A stretch of DNA of 64,000 nt from Leadbetterella sp964423865 (GTDB lineage Bacteria > Bacteroidota > Bacteroidia > Cytophagales > Spirosomataceae): the NCBI GenBank assembly GCA_964423865.1, contig CAYRGN010000004.1, positions 1 to 64,000 of the forward strand, in the 5' to 3' direction. Positions 50,289 to 58,579 of the stretch are shown piece by piece (position 1 is the first letter of the stretch; the number at the start of each line of letters is the position of its first letter). Under the pieces are notes generated by a model, which saw only the letters and a list, made by a program, of their open reading frames with translations, ran no database searches and was not told the DNA's origin. Both the position numbers and the translations under genes were made by a program.

Positions 50289-51773
50289 ATGTTTCTAAAA
50301 TTCCTTCAACTGGAATGGAAAGCCTTTACGCGGTCAACCAGCCTGGGACAGGAAATCGCCGTCAAGATTTTGCTCGCTTTTCTGGGCCTTTACATCCTGG
50401 CTTCCTGCCTGGTGATGGGCTTTGCTCTCTTTCCCCTTCTTTCCGAACATGTGGCAGACCGCAGTCCTGTACAGGCCGTCAATGGCGCCTTGCTGCTCTG
50501 GGTAATCGCAGAACTCTTCACCCGTTTTTTCCTCCAAACCCTCCCTACCCTGAACATCAAGCCCCTGATGGTGCAACCGGTGCAACGAAACACGGTGATT
50601 CATTATATGCTGATCAAAAGCATGTTCTCTTTTTACAACCTTCCCGCGCTCCTGATCTCTATTCCTTTTGCGCTCTCGGCTGTAAAAAACGGTGCTTTTT
50701 CGTTTCTCAGTGCGCTGGCCTGGCTTATGGTGGTGGCAGGACTGCTGCTCTGTATCAACTTTGGAAATTTCCTGGTAAAGAAAAAGTTTGCCGACAATAT
50801 CCGGGAGTTCGTGCCTTACCTCCTTGGGGCCTTGCTCCTGGCGCTGCTGGAATATTTTAACATTTTCAGCATCACAGGTTATATAGGAAGAGCGGTAGAC
50901 CAGGTGCCGGAATACCCCGCCCTGGCGCTGATTCCCCTGCTTTTGGGTGCTGCCCTCTATACCTGGAATTACTTTACCCTGAAAGATAAATTTTATCTTG
51001 ACTCCTCCCTGAAGTCGAAAGTATCCGAGGCCCGCGCCCTGAACCTCGGCTGGCTTGATCGTTTCGGCCCTCTGGCTCCTTTTATCAAACTAGACATCAA
51101 GCTGCTGTGGCGGAACAAACGTCCGAGAACTTCGCTCTACATGGCGGTGATGATGCTGGCGTACGGACTTATTTTTTACACCAACGATATCTATTCGGGA
51201 ATGGCCGCCTGGAAAATTTTCCTCGGTATTTTCATGACCGGCATTTTCATGATCAACTTCGGACAGTTTATCCCGGCATGGGACAGCTCCTATTATCCCC
51301 TGATTATGGCCCAGAATATTCCCCTCAAAGAATACCTGCGTTCCAAAGCGGCCCTGATGTACCTCTCGGTTTTTATCCTTTTCCTTGGTACGTTACCCTA
51401 TGCCTATTTCGGTATGGAAATCGTGATCGCCCACCTCGTGGCAGCCGTCTACAACGCCGGAGTCAATATCCCGGTACTTTTGTTCGCCGGATCTTTTAAC
51501 AAAAAGAGAATAGACCTGGAGAAGAGCGTATTTCTCAATTACCAGGGTACGGGCGCCGCACAGTGGCTGGTGGCTATTCCGGTAATGCTGATACCCCTGC
51601 TGATCTGGTATACGGCGTATAAAATGGCGGGTACTACGGCCGCTCACCTGGTCATGGGCGCCATCGGCATAACCGGCATTCTCTTTAACAGCCCTGTACT
51701 CGATTTCATCACCCGGGCCTACCAGGAAAGGAAATACGACGCATTAAACGGATTTAAACAACAGGAAGCATGA
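50289..51773 (+). CDS. DUF5687 ABC transporter permease-like protein
   Basis: A 494-residue polytopic membrane protein with about ten to eleven helices. The front MFLKFLQLEWKAFTRSTSLG, the TLNIKPLMVQPVQRN segment and NFGQFIPAWDSSYYPLIMAQNI are typical of the DUF5687 family. The next gene encodes an ABC ATPase and its start overlaps this stop by four bases, so the two make one transporter, probably an exporter. Substrate unknown. Confidence 0.9.
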   Translation: MFLKFLQLEWKAFTRSTSLGQEIAVKILLAFLGLYILASCLVMGFALFPLLSEHVADRSPVQAVNGALLLWVIAELFTRFFLQTLPTLNIKPLMVQPVQRNTVIHYMLIKSMFSFYNLPALLISIPFALSAVKNGAFSFLSALAWLMVVAGLLLCINFGNFLVKKKFADNIREFVPYLLGALLLALLEYFNIFSITGYIGRAVDQVPEYPALALIPLLLGAALYTWNYFTLKDKFYLDSSLKSKVSEARALNLGWLDRFGPLAPFIKLDIKLLWRNKRPRTSLYMAVMMLAYGLIFYTNDIYSGMAAWKIFLGIFMTGIFMINFGQFIPAWDSSYYPLIMAQNIPLKEYLRSKAALMYLSVFILFLGTLPYAYFGMEIVIAHLVAAVYNAGVNIPVLLFAGSFNKKRIDLEKSVFLNYQGTGAAQWLVAIPVMLIPLLIWYTAYKMAGTTAAHLVMGAIGITGILFNSPVLDFITRAYQERKYDALNGFKQQEA

Positions 51774-52465
51774 TAGAAGCAATAAACTTATCGAAAAAAT
51801 ACGGTCAAACCACCGTGCTCCATATTCAAAATCTCCTCATTCCCAAGGGAGAAAGTTTTGGCTTAGTGGGAAATAATGGCGCGGGAAAGACCACGTTCTT
51901 CAGCCTTCTCCTTGACCTTATCCAGCCTACTACCGGACAAATCATTAACCAGGGTGTGCAGGTCAACACCAGCGAAGACTGGAAACCCCTCACCTCCGCC
52001 TTTATTGACGAGAGCTTCCTGATCGGCTACCTCACGCCGGAAGAGTATTTTTACTTCATAGGGGATCTGCGCGGACAGAACAAAGCCGATGTAGATGCCC
52101 TCCTCGAAAAACACCGTGATTTTTTCAACGAAGAAATACTGAACGGAAAAAAATACCTGCGCGACCTCTCCAAAGGAAACCAGAAAAAAGTAGGGATCAT
52201 CGCGGCCCTGATCGGGAACCCCGAGGTGATTGTGCTCGATGAACCCTTCGCCAACCTCGATCCTACTACCCAGATCCGCCTGAAACGAATCATCAAAGAA
52301 CTGGCCGACGACCCGAACATTACCGTGCTGGTATCCAGTCACGATTTGTTGCATACGGTAGAGGTTTCCAACCGCATCGTGGCCTTGCACAAGGGAGAAA
52401 TAGTCAAAGATATTCAGACATCAGAAGAAACACTGAAAGAACTGGAGGCATTTTTTGCGGTGTAA
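51770..52465 (+). CDS. ABC transporter ATP-binding protein (DUF5687 partner)
   Basis: A 231-residue ATPase with Walker A (GNNGAGKTT), the ABC signature in the form LSKGNQKKVGI, Walker B (VIVLDEPFANLD) and an H-loop (VSSHDLLH). The signature is of the CcmA/drug-export type. It overlaps the DUF5687 gene by four bases. Confidence 0.93.
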   Translation: MIEAINLSKKYGQTTVLHIQNLLIPKGESFGLVGNNGAGKTTFFSLLLDLIQPTTGQIINQGVQVNTSEDWKPLTSAFIDESFLIGYLTPEEYFYFIGDLRGQNKADVDALLEKHRDFFNEEILNGKKYLRDLSKGNQKKVGIIAALIGNPEVIVLDEPFANLDPTTQIRLKRIIKELADDPNITVLVSSHDLLHTVEVSNRIVALHKGEIVKDIQTSEETLKELEAFFAV

Positions 52466-52484
52466 TCTGGTTTTATTTTTGCGC

Positions 52485-52560
52485 AATTTGAAAGTTAAAG
52501 TTTCAAATTACACATTTTTTCATTATATTTTGTGTAATTTGAAACTTTAACTTTCAAATT
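52485..52560. repeat. Perfect 30-bp inverted repeat with palindromic arms
   Basis: Arms at 52485-52514 and 52531-52560 are exact reverse complements, separated by 16 T-rich bases. Each arm contains AATTTGAAA...TTTCAAATT, itself palindromic, and an ACACA/TGTGT end. The element ends 40 bases before the start of the DUF4143 ATPase gene. Confidence 0.9.
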
Positions 52561-52600
52561 ACACATCTTATAACTACTTTTGACAAAAAAAGTAGGACTT

Positions 52601-53791
52601 ATGTTATCCCGCATAATAGAACCCAAACTCATCAAGGCATTAAAAGCAATGCCCGTAGTGGCTTTGCTGGGTTCGCGCCAGGTGGGAAAGACTACTTTGG
52701 CTATCGATATCGCAAAGCTAAGCCTATCCAAGAAGGTTACCTACCTTGATCTGGAGTTAGATTCAGATCTTAGAAAACTTAACGACCCGGAAACCTATCT
52801 CCGGCAATTTGAAAAACAGTTACTCATCATCGATGAAGTACAGCAAAAACCGGAATTGTTCAGACTCTTGCGGGGATTAGTAGACTTGAGAAAACGAACA
52901 GGGGAAACCGCCTGCCAGTTTCTAATTCTCGGTTCAGCCTCCCGGGATCTATTACAACAATCTTCCGAAACCCTCGCCGGACGGATACGCTACCTGGAAC
53001 TAAGCCCTTTTTCTGTCTTGGAACTTGTCAAAGCAGACCCACTTGGTTTTAACCCTGCCAAACTATGGCTAAGAGGTGGGTTTCCCAACAGTTATTTGGC
53101 TGACAGCGAGGATGAAAGCTGGGATTGGCGAAGTGATTTCATTTCCACCTATCTCGAAAGAGACCTTCCGCTACTCGGCCCTAAGATATCTCCTACCCGA
53201 ATGCGACGGTTTTGGACCATGCTGGCTCATTACCAAGGGCAACAAGTGGAGCTAAGTAGCATAGGAAAAGGGCTGGACGTGAGCCACACCACCGTAAAAA
53301 ACTACCTGGATATACTCACCGACTTTTACATGGTGCGGCAGGTGCGGCCGTGGTCGGGGAACACCAAAAAGCGGTTGGTAAAATCGCCTAAAGTTTATAT
53401 CCGTGACTCCGGTTTACTGCATAGGCTGCTCAATATACCTGACCTGGAATCTCTCCTGGGGCACCCGGTACTGGGTTTCAGTTGGGAGGGTTTCGTAATA
53501 GAAAACATTATCACTATTTTGTCAGATAAGTGGCATTACAGCTATTACCGCACCAGCAGCCAGTCTGAAATAGACCTGGTTCTCGAAGGCCCTAACCGGC
53601 AAATATGGGCTGTGGAAATCAAAAGGTCGGTGGCGCCTGCAATCAGCAAGGGTTTTCACTCCGCCAGTGAAGATATACAGGCTACCCAAAAATATGTTAT
53701 TTACCAGGGAGAAGAACGGTACCCCATTACGGCCGACACGGAGGCTATACACTTAACAGAATTCCTCCAACTCTTATACGAGAAACAATAG
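52601..53791 (+). CDS. AAA ATPase with DUF4143 domain (COG1373)
   Basis: A 396-residue protein starting at MLSRIIEPKLIKALKAM; a TTG at 52580 is in frame but less likely. The AAA_14 domain has Walker A GSRQVGKTT and Walker B LLIIDEVQ, and a LGSASRDLLQ sensor. The C-terminal DUF4143 domain holds SEIDLVLEGPNRQIWAVEIK, the E-(x)-D...ExK pattern of PD-(D/E)xK nucleases. The family is abundant and variable in this phylum, of unknown role. A large inverted repeat precedes it and no partner gene follows. Confidence 0.9.
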   Translation: MLSRIIEPKLIKALKAMPVVALLGSRQVGKTTLAIDIAKLSLSKKVTYLDLELDSDLRKLNDPETYLRQFEKQLLIIDEVQQKPELFRLLRGLVDLRKRTGETACQFLILGSASRDLLQQSSETLAGRIRYLELSPFSVLELVKADPLGFNPAKLWLRGGFPNSYLADSEDESWDWRSDFISTYLERDLPLLGPKISPTRMRRFWTMLAHYQGQQVELSSIGKGLDVSHTTVKNYLDILTDFYMVRQVRPWSGNTKKRLVKSPKVYIRDSGLLHRLLNIPDLESLLGHPVLGFSWEGFVIENIITILSDKWHYSYYRTSSQSEIDLVLEGPNRQIWAVEIKRSVAPAISKGFHSASEDIQATQKYVIYQGEERYPITADTEAIHLTEFLQLLYEKQ

Positions 53792-53826
53792 TACTGCACC
53801 GCAACAGCCGGCGTTCGTCTATGAGT

Positions 53827-53985
53827 TTACAGTTGGCTGTTGGGGGGCTTTCGTATTCGGGCATCTTCGGAAAATACCACTTTCTCTGCCGCTCCGAGGT
53901 ATTCCAAAACATACTCGTGTTCGCAGAAGGTCTTTTGCCTGCTGTCTGAAGGGGAGAGCCAACGTAGTAGAGGCAACCTGTCTGT
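53827..53985 (-). pseudogene. Possible gene remnant
   Basis: In the 385-base gap after the ATPase, one minus-strand frame is open for 52 codons without a start, reading RLPLLRWLSPSDSRQKTFCE and EHEYVLEYLGAAEKVVFSED before a stop. It might be the tail of a lost gene, but it may also be chance. I do not recognise it. Confidence 0.2.
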
Positions 53986-54019
53986 CTAGTTTGTTATCCC
54001 TAGACTACCCTTTCTACAA

Positions 54020-54150
54020 CCCTACCCTTCGATACTTCATCCTCGCTCAGTACAGGCTGAACTCAGGGTGGCGTACACGGCTGTCAGGCTGAGCCTGTCG
54101 AAGCCCCCCACAAAACGTACCCTTCGAGCTCAGGGTGACACCGATAACGG
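54020..54150. repeat. Intergenic cccttcg / agctcaggg repeats
   Basis: Two to three copies of cccttcga-type and gaactcagggtg / cgagctcagggtgac units, in part inverted (ggctgagcctgtcgaag). Same family as at 22.97, 29.06 and 37.67 kb, again between convergent genes (DUF4143 ATPase and mrp). Confidence 0.7.
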
Positions 54151-54176
54151 AACACCGCTAGGCTCAAGGTTACCCA

Positions 54177-55280
54177 CTACCCCACCATCACGGGTTCCGT
54201 AGCCGGCATGGTCGCGTTCCTGATCGCGATGCGCTGTGCCAGCTTCTCGGCCACCTCTTTAAATGCAACGGTCACCAGCTCGTGGTCATCCATGGTCACG
54301 GGACGCCCCTCGTCTCCCCCTTCCCTGATTTTCTGCACAATCGGGAGTTGTCCCAGCAATTCGGTGCCCAGTTTGTCGGCCAACTGCTGACCACCGCCCT
54401 GCCCGAAGATATAATATTTATTTTCAGGAAGTTCTGCCGGTGTAAAATACGACATATTTTCAATAACCCCCAGCACGGGTACATTGATATTGCCCTGGCT
54501 AAACATGGAGCCGCCTTTGGTGGCATCGGCCACGGCCACTTTCTGAGGGGTGGTCACTACCACAGCACCGGAAACCGGTACAGTCTGCACCAGGGTCAGG
54601 TGGATATCGCTGGTACCCGGAGGCATATCCAGGAGCAGGTAATCCAGCTCGCCCCAGTCCACATCCCCGAAAAACTGCCGCAAAGCCTGGCTGGCCATAG
54701 GACCACGCCACACTACGGCGCTGTCCGCAGGCGTTAAAAAGCCTATCGAAATCATCTTAATGCCGTATTGCATGATAGGCGCGATATAATTCTTCCCGTC
54801 TCTGGGCGACACCAGGGGCTGTAGATCCTCCGCACCGAACATGATCGGAATAGAAGGACCGGAAATATCGGCATCCAGGATTCCCACCTTCGCACCGGCC
54901 TTTTTTAAAGCCATGGCCAGGTTAGCGGTCACCGTAGATTTCCCCACCCCGCCTTTCCCGGATGAAATGGCAATGATATTTTTTACTCCCGGTAACATGA
55001 TGCTTTTATTGGCATTGGAAGTCACATTGGAGGTCATGTGAATTATAATTTCAAAACCCGTTCCCAGGTCCCTTTCTATCGCTTCAATACACCTTTGTTT
55101 AATCAGTTCTTTCAGCGGGCAGGCGGGCGTGGTCAGCACTACCGTAAACCTAACCTGGTTCACCCCCACTTCCACCTCCTTAATCATATTTAACGACACC
55201 AGATCTCTTTTCAGATCCGGTTCTTCTACCGTACTTAACGCGGCCAGTATTTTTTCTTTGGTTATTGAAAACTCACCCAT
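54177..55280 (-). CDS. Mrp/NBP35-type iron-sulfur carrier P-loop ATPase
   Basis: A 367-residue protein with an N-terminal DUF59/MIP18 domain (about 5-85, KILAALSTVEEPDLKRDLVS) and a Mrp P-loop domain. Deviant Walker A is SSGKGGVGKST at 107-117, followed by LLDMPPGTSDIHLTL. It carries or inserts Fe-S clusters. Unlike canonical Mrp proteins, the CPxC motif after ENMSYF is replaced by TPAELPENKY, so the bridging-cluster ligands are missing. It is a single gene; nifU is 3 kb away. Confidence 0.9.
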   Translation of the reverse strand: MGEFSITKEKILAALSTVEEPDLKRDLVSLNMIKEVEVGVNQVRFTVVLTTPACPLKELIKQRCIEAIERDLGTGFEIIIHMTSNVTSNANKSIMLPGVKNIIAISSGKGGVGKSTVTANLAMALKKAGAKVGILDADISGPSIPIMFGAEDLQPLVSPRDGKNYIAPIMQYGIKMISIGFLTPADSAVVWRGPMASQALRQFFGDVDWGELDYLLLDMPPGTSDIHLTLVQTVPVSGAVVVTTPQKVAVADATKGGSMFSQGNINVPVLGVIENMSYFTPAELPENKYYIFGQGGGQQLADKLGTELLGQLPIVQKIREGGDEGRPVTMDDHELVTVAFKEVAEKLAQRIAIRNATMPATEPVMVG

Positions 55281-55409
55281 TATTCTATAAAAATCTTTGC
55301 TTTACAGGCATGTATATCCACCGTTTTACATGCGCTTAACTATAGAACAGCGCCCATACCAAGGAAGTTCTTTTCCTCCGGTCTAAAAAACAATTCATTT
55401 TCGCCCGTA

Positions 55410-56387
55410 TCACCCGAGCGCTTCCAAACGTTTTTCCAGGGCTTCGTACTCTTCCTTAACCTCAAAATGGGATTCAAACGCCTTTATTTTCTCACTTAAT
55501 CCGGCAAGAAATGCCCGGTAAGAGGGGCTATGGGGATTGAGGGGGCGGTGATCTAGGCCCTGGCGCACCTTATTCCATTCTTCACCAAGTTCCCGGGCTT
55601 CTTCCCCCACCGCGCTCTTCATAAAAAGGCTGCATATATACTCTTCTGCCATTTCAGTAGGATGTACCAGATCTGCTTTGTAAAAGCGGTAATCCCGGAG
55701 GTCGTCTGTCATGATCTCAAAAGCAGGAAAGTAGAAAGTCTGAGGGTAATTTTTCACCGCCTCTTCGCAAACTAACCGAAGTAAAGCTTTGGAAAGACTG
55801 TTTTCGGGAATTCCGTCTTTGATATGACGTACGGGACTGACCGTAAGCACCAGTTTCAGCCCGGGGTTTAACGTTCTTATTTTACCTGTCAGTTGACGGA
55901 GCAATTCCTTTTGTTCCTCCAGCCCCAAAAGGTGCTTTCCAAATTTTGACGCGGGTAATTTATGGCAATTCGACACCGGCTCATCTCCTGACTTGTAAAC
56001 CCAGGCGGTACCCAGGGTCAGAATCAACACCTCGGCCTGCGCTAAAAACGCCCGGAGGTCCCGTCCCACGGCTTGAATATTTTCCAGGAGTTCTTCTGCC
56101 GTCCGGCCGGAAAACTCCGAATGATAATCCAGGTGAAAATACAACCCGTCGCGGTATACCACCCGGTCTTCCGCGGGGGCGGTCCCTTCCACCGCATTCC
56201 GAAGTGCGCCACAAAGGGAGTGCAGGTTAAAGACGGTTCCGAAGGGGTTACTCCGTACAGAAAATTTACGTTTATGAAGATATTCCCCGATCACATCCGA
56301 AAAGCAGGAACCCATGGTGACAATACCCGATCGGTGGTTCAGCGTAAAACCAAAGGGAGAAGGAGCGAGTTCTGTTCTTAGTTTCAT
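55410..56387 (-). CDS. GSCFA domain protein
   Basis: A 325-residue protein. The GSCFSDVIGEYLHKRKFSVRSN block near residue 27 is the GSCFA signature, and SNCHKLPASKFGKHLLG, VSPVRHIKDGIPENSLSKAL and PAFEIMTDDLRDYRFYKADL complete the family pattern. It is an SGNH/GDSL-like esterase fold: serine in GSCF, and DLVHPT with a catalytic Asp-His. Substrate unknown, probably an acylated polysaccharide or peptide. Its start codon ATGAAA follows a leader repeat. Confidence 0.85.
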   Translation of the reverse strand: MKLRTELAPSPFGFTLNHRSGIVTMGSCFSDVIGEYLHKRKFSVRSNPFGTVFNLHSLCGALRNAVEGTAPAEDRVVYRDGLYFHLDYHSEFSGRTAEELLENIQAVGRDLRAFLAQAEVLILTLGTAWVYKSGDEPVSNCHKLPASKFGKHLLGLEEQKELLRQLTGKIRTLNPGLKLVLTVSPVRHIKDGIPENSLSKALLRLVCEEAVKNYPQTFYFPAFEIMTDDLRDYRFYKADLVHPTEMAEEYICSLFMKSAVGEEARELGEEWNKVRQGLDHRPLNPHSPSYRAFLAGLSEKIKAFESHFEVKEEYEALEKRLEALG

Positions 56388-56400
56388 GGGTATTAATTTA

Positions 56401-56445
56401 GCTGTGAGCTATAAGCTTTGAGCCTTGAGCTACGAGCTCTGAGCC
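56401..56445 (-). repeat. agctatgagc-type leader repeat
   Basis: Several gagctataagctttgagcc-like 10-11 base units lie a dozen bases upstream of the GSCFA start codon. They are related to those at 6180-6211. Confidence 0.6.
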
Positions 56446-56545
56446 GGGAGACGGACCTCAGGGCCGCGCACGGTTTGGTATACGAATCTTTCAAACCGGT
56501 TCCCCGCCGGGGGCCGCCAGTCCTGCACGACAAATTATCAAAACC

Positions 56546-56672
56546 CTTCACTATTTCATCTGTATAAAATTTTTGCTTTCAGCCTTCAGCTATCAGCAGT
56601 CAGCTTATTCATAGGCCGGTTGGTGTGCCGGTTTTCTGATAGCTGATTGCTGAAAGCTCATGGCTATTTCAA
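56546..56672 (-). repeat. ATGAAA-bounded repeat, third locus
   Basis: The unit ATTTGAAATAGCCATGAGC... to ...TTTTATACAGATGAAATAG has the same order as the copies at 23.6 and 34.0 kb, with ctatcag/ctgatag inverted repeats inside. It lies in the divergent gap (56388-56749) and its closing ATGAAA is followed by a TAG, so it does not start a gene here. Confidence 0.7.
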
Positions 56673-56749
56673 ATAAATAAAAACAAAAGTACTGAACACC
56701 GGGAAATATTTATAACTTTACATTCTAATACTAGTAATGCGCTTTCACT

Positions 56750-57928
56750 ATGAACTTATTTGAGCGTTTTGATGAAATAGTCAATGACGAATTTATTCAG
56801 AAATTCAAATCTTACACATCTACAGCACACGGCGACCTTAACATTACCGTAAGAGGTATTTTTTATACCCTGCTGACCGGTATGATCCGCAAAACCAATA
56901 GTGACATGAGCGCGGGAATGCTTTTCGCGCAGATTGAAGAAAATGCGGCAAAAGTCAGTCTTCCCGCCAATCTGGCCAGTATCTTCAGCCGGGAGTCGGT
57001 ACTTGACAAAATCGACAAAGACGGCTCGAAAATCATTTCCCAGATATTTCCGTCCTACAAAAGCCCCCTGCTGAGCATGATCAGCACCTACTCGGGCATG
57101 AGTAAGACTACCACCACCATGGCGTCCAATATTGTAGCCAACGTGATCATTTCCATGTTCCAGAAAGAAATAGAAAATGAGAAATGGAACAAGGAGCAGA
57201 TGATCAGTTTTCTACGGCAACATCACGAACCTCTGCTGAACACGATTCCTGAGCCTCTCCTGGAAAAGATGATTTCCTCTCTAGGGCTCCATGACCTCTT
57301 GACACTCCGACCTCACTCGCCGAAAAAAGAAAAGAGTGAGACCGTGAGCAGGGAAGAGATCCCGGTAGCAGATTACACGGAAACTTCTACCCCGTCTTCT
57401 GCTTCTTACGGCTGGCTCATCGGTGTGCTCATCGCAGCCCTGCTGATCGGGGGGAGTTATTACTACTTTTATATTCTAAACGGAGACCTCAACTTTTTTA
57501 CCAAAAAAGAAGTTCCGGTCGAAAGCGTAGAAGCCATTGAAAGCGACTCTACCCTTACCACGGAAGTGGAGAAAGTCCCCCTTCTTCCCGATGATTTTAT
57601 GGCCTTTAAAACCTATGTCATAAACCCCGACGAGCCGGCGGGAAAAGAATTTGAGCTGAAATCTCTGAAATTTGTGAGCGACTCGATATCGATTGAAACG
57701 GCTTCTTACGCACTGGTAGACAGTATCGGGGTACTGATGGAGAATAATCCGAGACTACAGTTGAAAATCATGGCATTTTCCGGCTCAGGCCAATATGCAT
57801 TCAATACTAAGCGGGCTTTCTTACTTAAGAGAATACTGACCGCCAAAGGGATAGACGGCATTAAAATTGACGCAGTCTCAGGCGGGATCGGAGAAGATTT
57901 CACTCAAATTAAAGTAATTAGCAAATAA
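56750..57928 (+). CDS. DUF937-like and OmpA-like membrane protein
   Basis: A 392-residue protein. Residues ~1-190 are a helical DUF937-type domain (GIFYTLLTGMIRKTNSDMSAG and MLFAQIEENAAKVSLPAN). A transmembrane helix lies at about 222-245 (YGWLIGVLIAALLIGGSYYY). The C-terminal ~130 residues have an OmpA-like peptidoglycan-binding fold (KFVSDSISIETASYALVDSI, ALVDSIGVLMENNPRLQLKI and NTKRAFLLKRILTAKGI). It probably links the inner membrane to the cell wall. Function unknown. Confidence 0.85.
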   Translation: MNLFERFDEIVNDEFIQKFKSYTSTAHGDLNITVRGIFYTLLTGMIRKTNSDMSAGMLFAQIEENAAKVSLPANLASIFSRESVLDKIDKDGSKIISQIFPSYKSPLLSMISTYSGMSKTTTTMASNIVANVIISMFQKEIENEKWNKEQMISFLRQHHEPLLNTIPEPLLEKMISSLGLHDLLTLRPHSPKKEKSETVSREEIPVADYTETSTPSSASYGWLIGVLIAALLIGGSYYYFYILNGDLNFFTKKEVPVESVEAIESDSTLTTEVEKVPLLPDDFMAFKTYVINPDEPAGKEFELKSLKFVSDSISIETASYALVDSIGVLMENNPRLQLKIMAFSGSGQYAFNTKRAFLLKRILTAKGIDGIKIDAVSGGIGEDFTQIKVISK

Positions 57929-57978
57929 TCGTTAATACGTCAGGAAATACACTATAAAATATTGTGAGAAACATTGAA

Positions 57979-58009
57979 AATGGAAGTTCTGTTAGGACTT
58001 CCATTTTTT
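57979..58009 (+). terminator. Intrinsic terminator after the OmpA-domain gene
   Basis: AATGGAAGT and ACTTCCATT form a nine-base stem with a nine-base loop, followed by TTTTT. It lies about 50 bases after the stop. The rest of the 306-base gap up to nifU shows no coding. Confidence 0.85.
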
Positions 58010-58171
58010 ATCCGGCTTTCCTGACAGGAAGTATCCGAATAAAGATTCGCCCCTTCCGTACACGAAGTGTCGACCGCCCGGAAGAACAGCTCCGGCCATT
58101 GTAAAAATCTAATGAACAATATCATCCGCGAAATAGGGATGTGAATTTATAATGGATATTACACACAATTA

Positions 58172-58207
58172 TTTGGCAACAGGCAAACTAAATAACGATT
58201 ATATTTG
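58172..58207 (+). promoter_or_regulatory. Promoter of nifU
   Basis: TTTG (58172-58175) and TATATTTG (58200-58207). The 24-base spacer is longer than usual, so the -33 box is uncertain, but the -7 box is a perfect match 28 bases from the ATG. Confidence 0.45.
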
Positions 58208-58234
58208 TAATATTGTAACATCAATGGTGTTGAG

Positions 58235-58486
58235 ATGGAAGAATTAACTTTAAAAGTAGAACAGGCTTTAGATAATATCAGACCTTACCTGATTGCCGAT
58301 GGAGGAAACGTAAAGGTGCTGGAAATTAGTGACGACAAAATAGTAAAGCTGGAATTTATCGGTTCCTGCGGAAGCTGCCCGATGTCGTCTATGACTTTCA
58401 AAGCAGGGCTGGAGGAAGCCATATTGAAGAATGTGCCTGAAATCAGGGGTGTGGAAGCAATAAACGTGGCGATGGACACCTACTGA
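58235..58486 (+). CDS. NifU-like Fe-S scaffold domain protein
   Basis: An 83-residue NifU C-terminal-domain protein (NfuA type without the A-type domain). IRPYLIADGGNVKVLEI and the CGSCPMSSMT cluster-ligand pair CxxC are intact. It should carry one 4Fe-4S cluster as a dimer and pass it to targets, possibly with Mrp. It has its own promoter and ends 94 bases before the ddl-like gene. Confidence 0.95.
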   Translation: MEELTLKVEQALDNIRPYLIADGGNVKVLEISDDKIVKLEFIGSCGSCPMSSMTFKAGLEEAILKNVPEIRGVEAINVAMDTY

Positions 58487-58579
58487 TCAGGATGTCTGTG
58501 CTGTCAGGTTGCCTATGATAATTCACGGGCAACTTTTTTGCGTTCATAAACCCGTTAAGGCCAAACCTCAAAAATAAAC

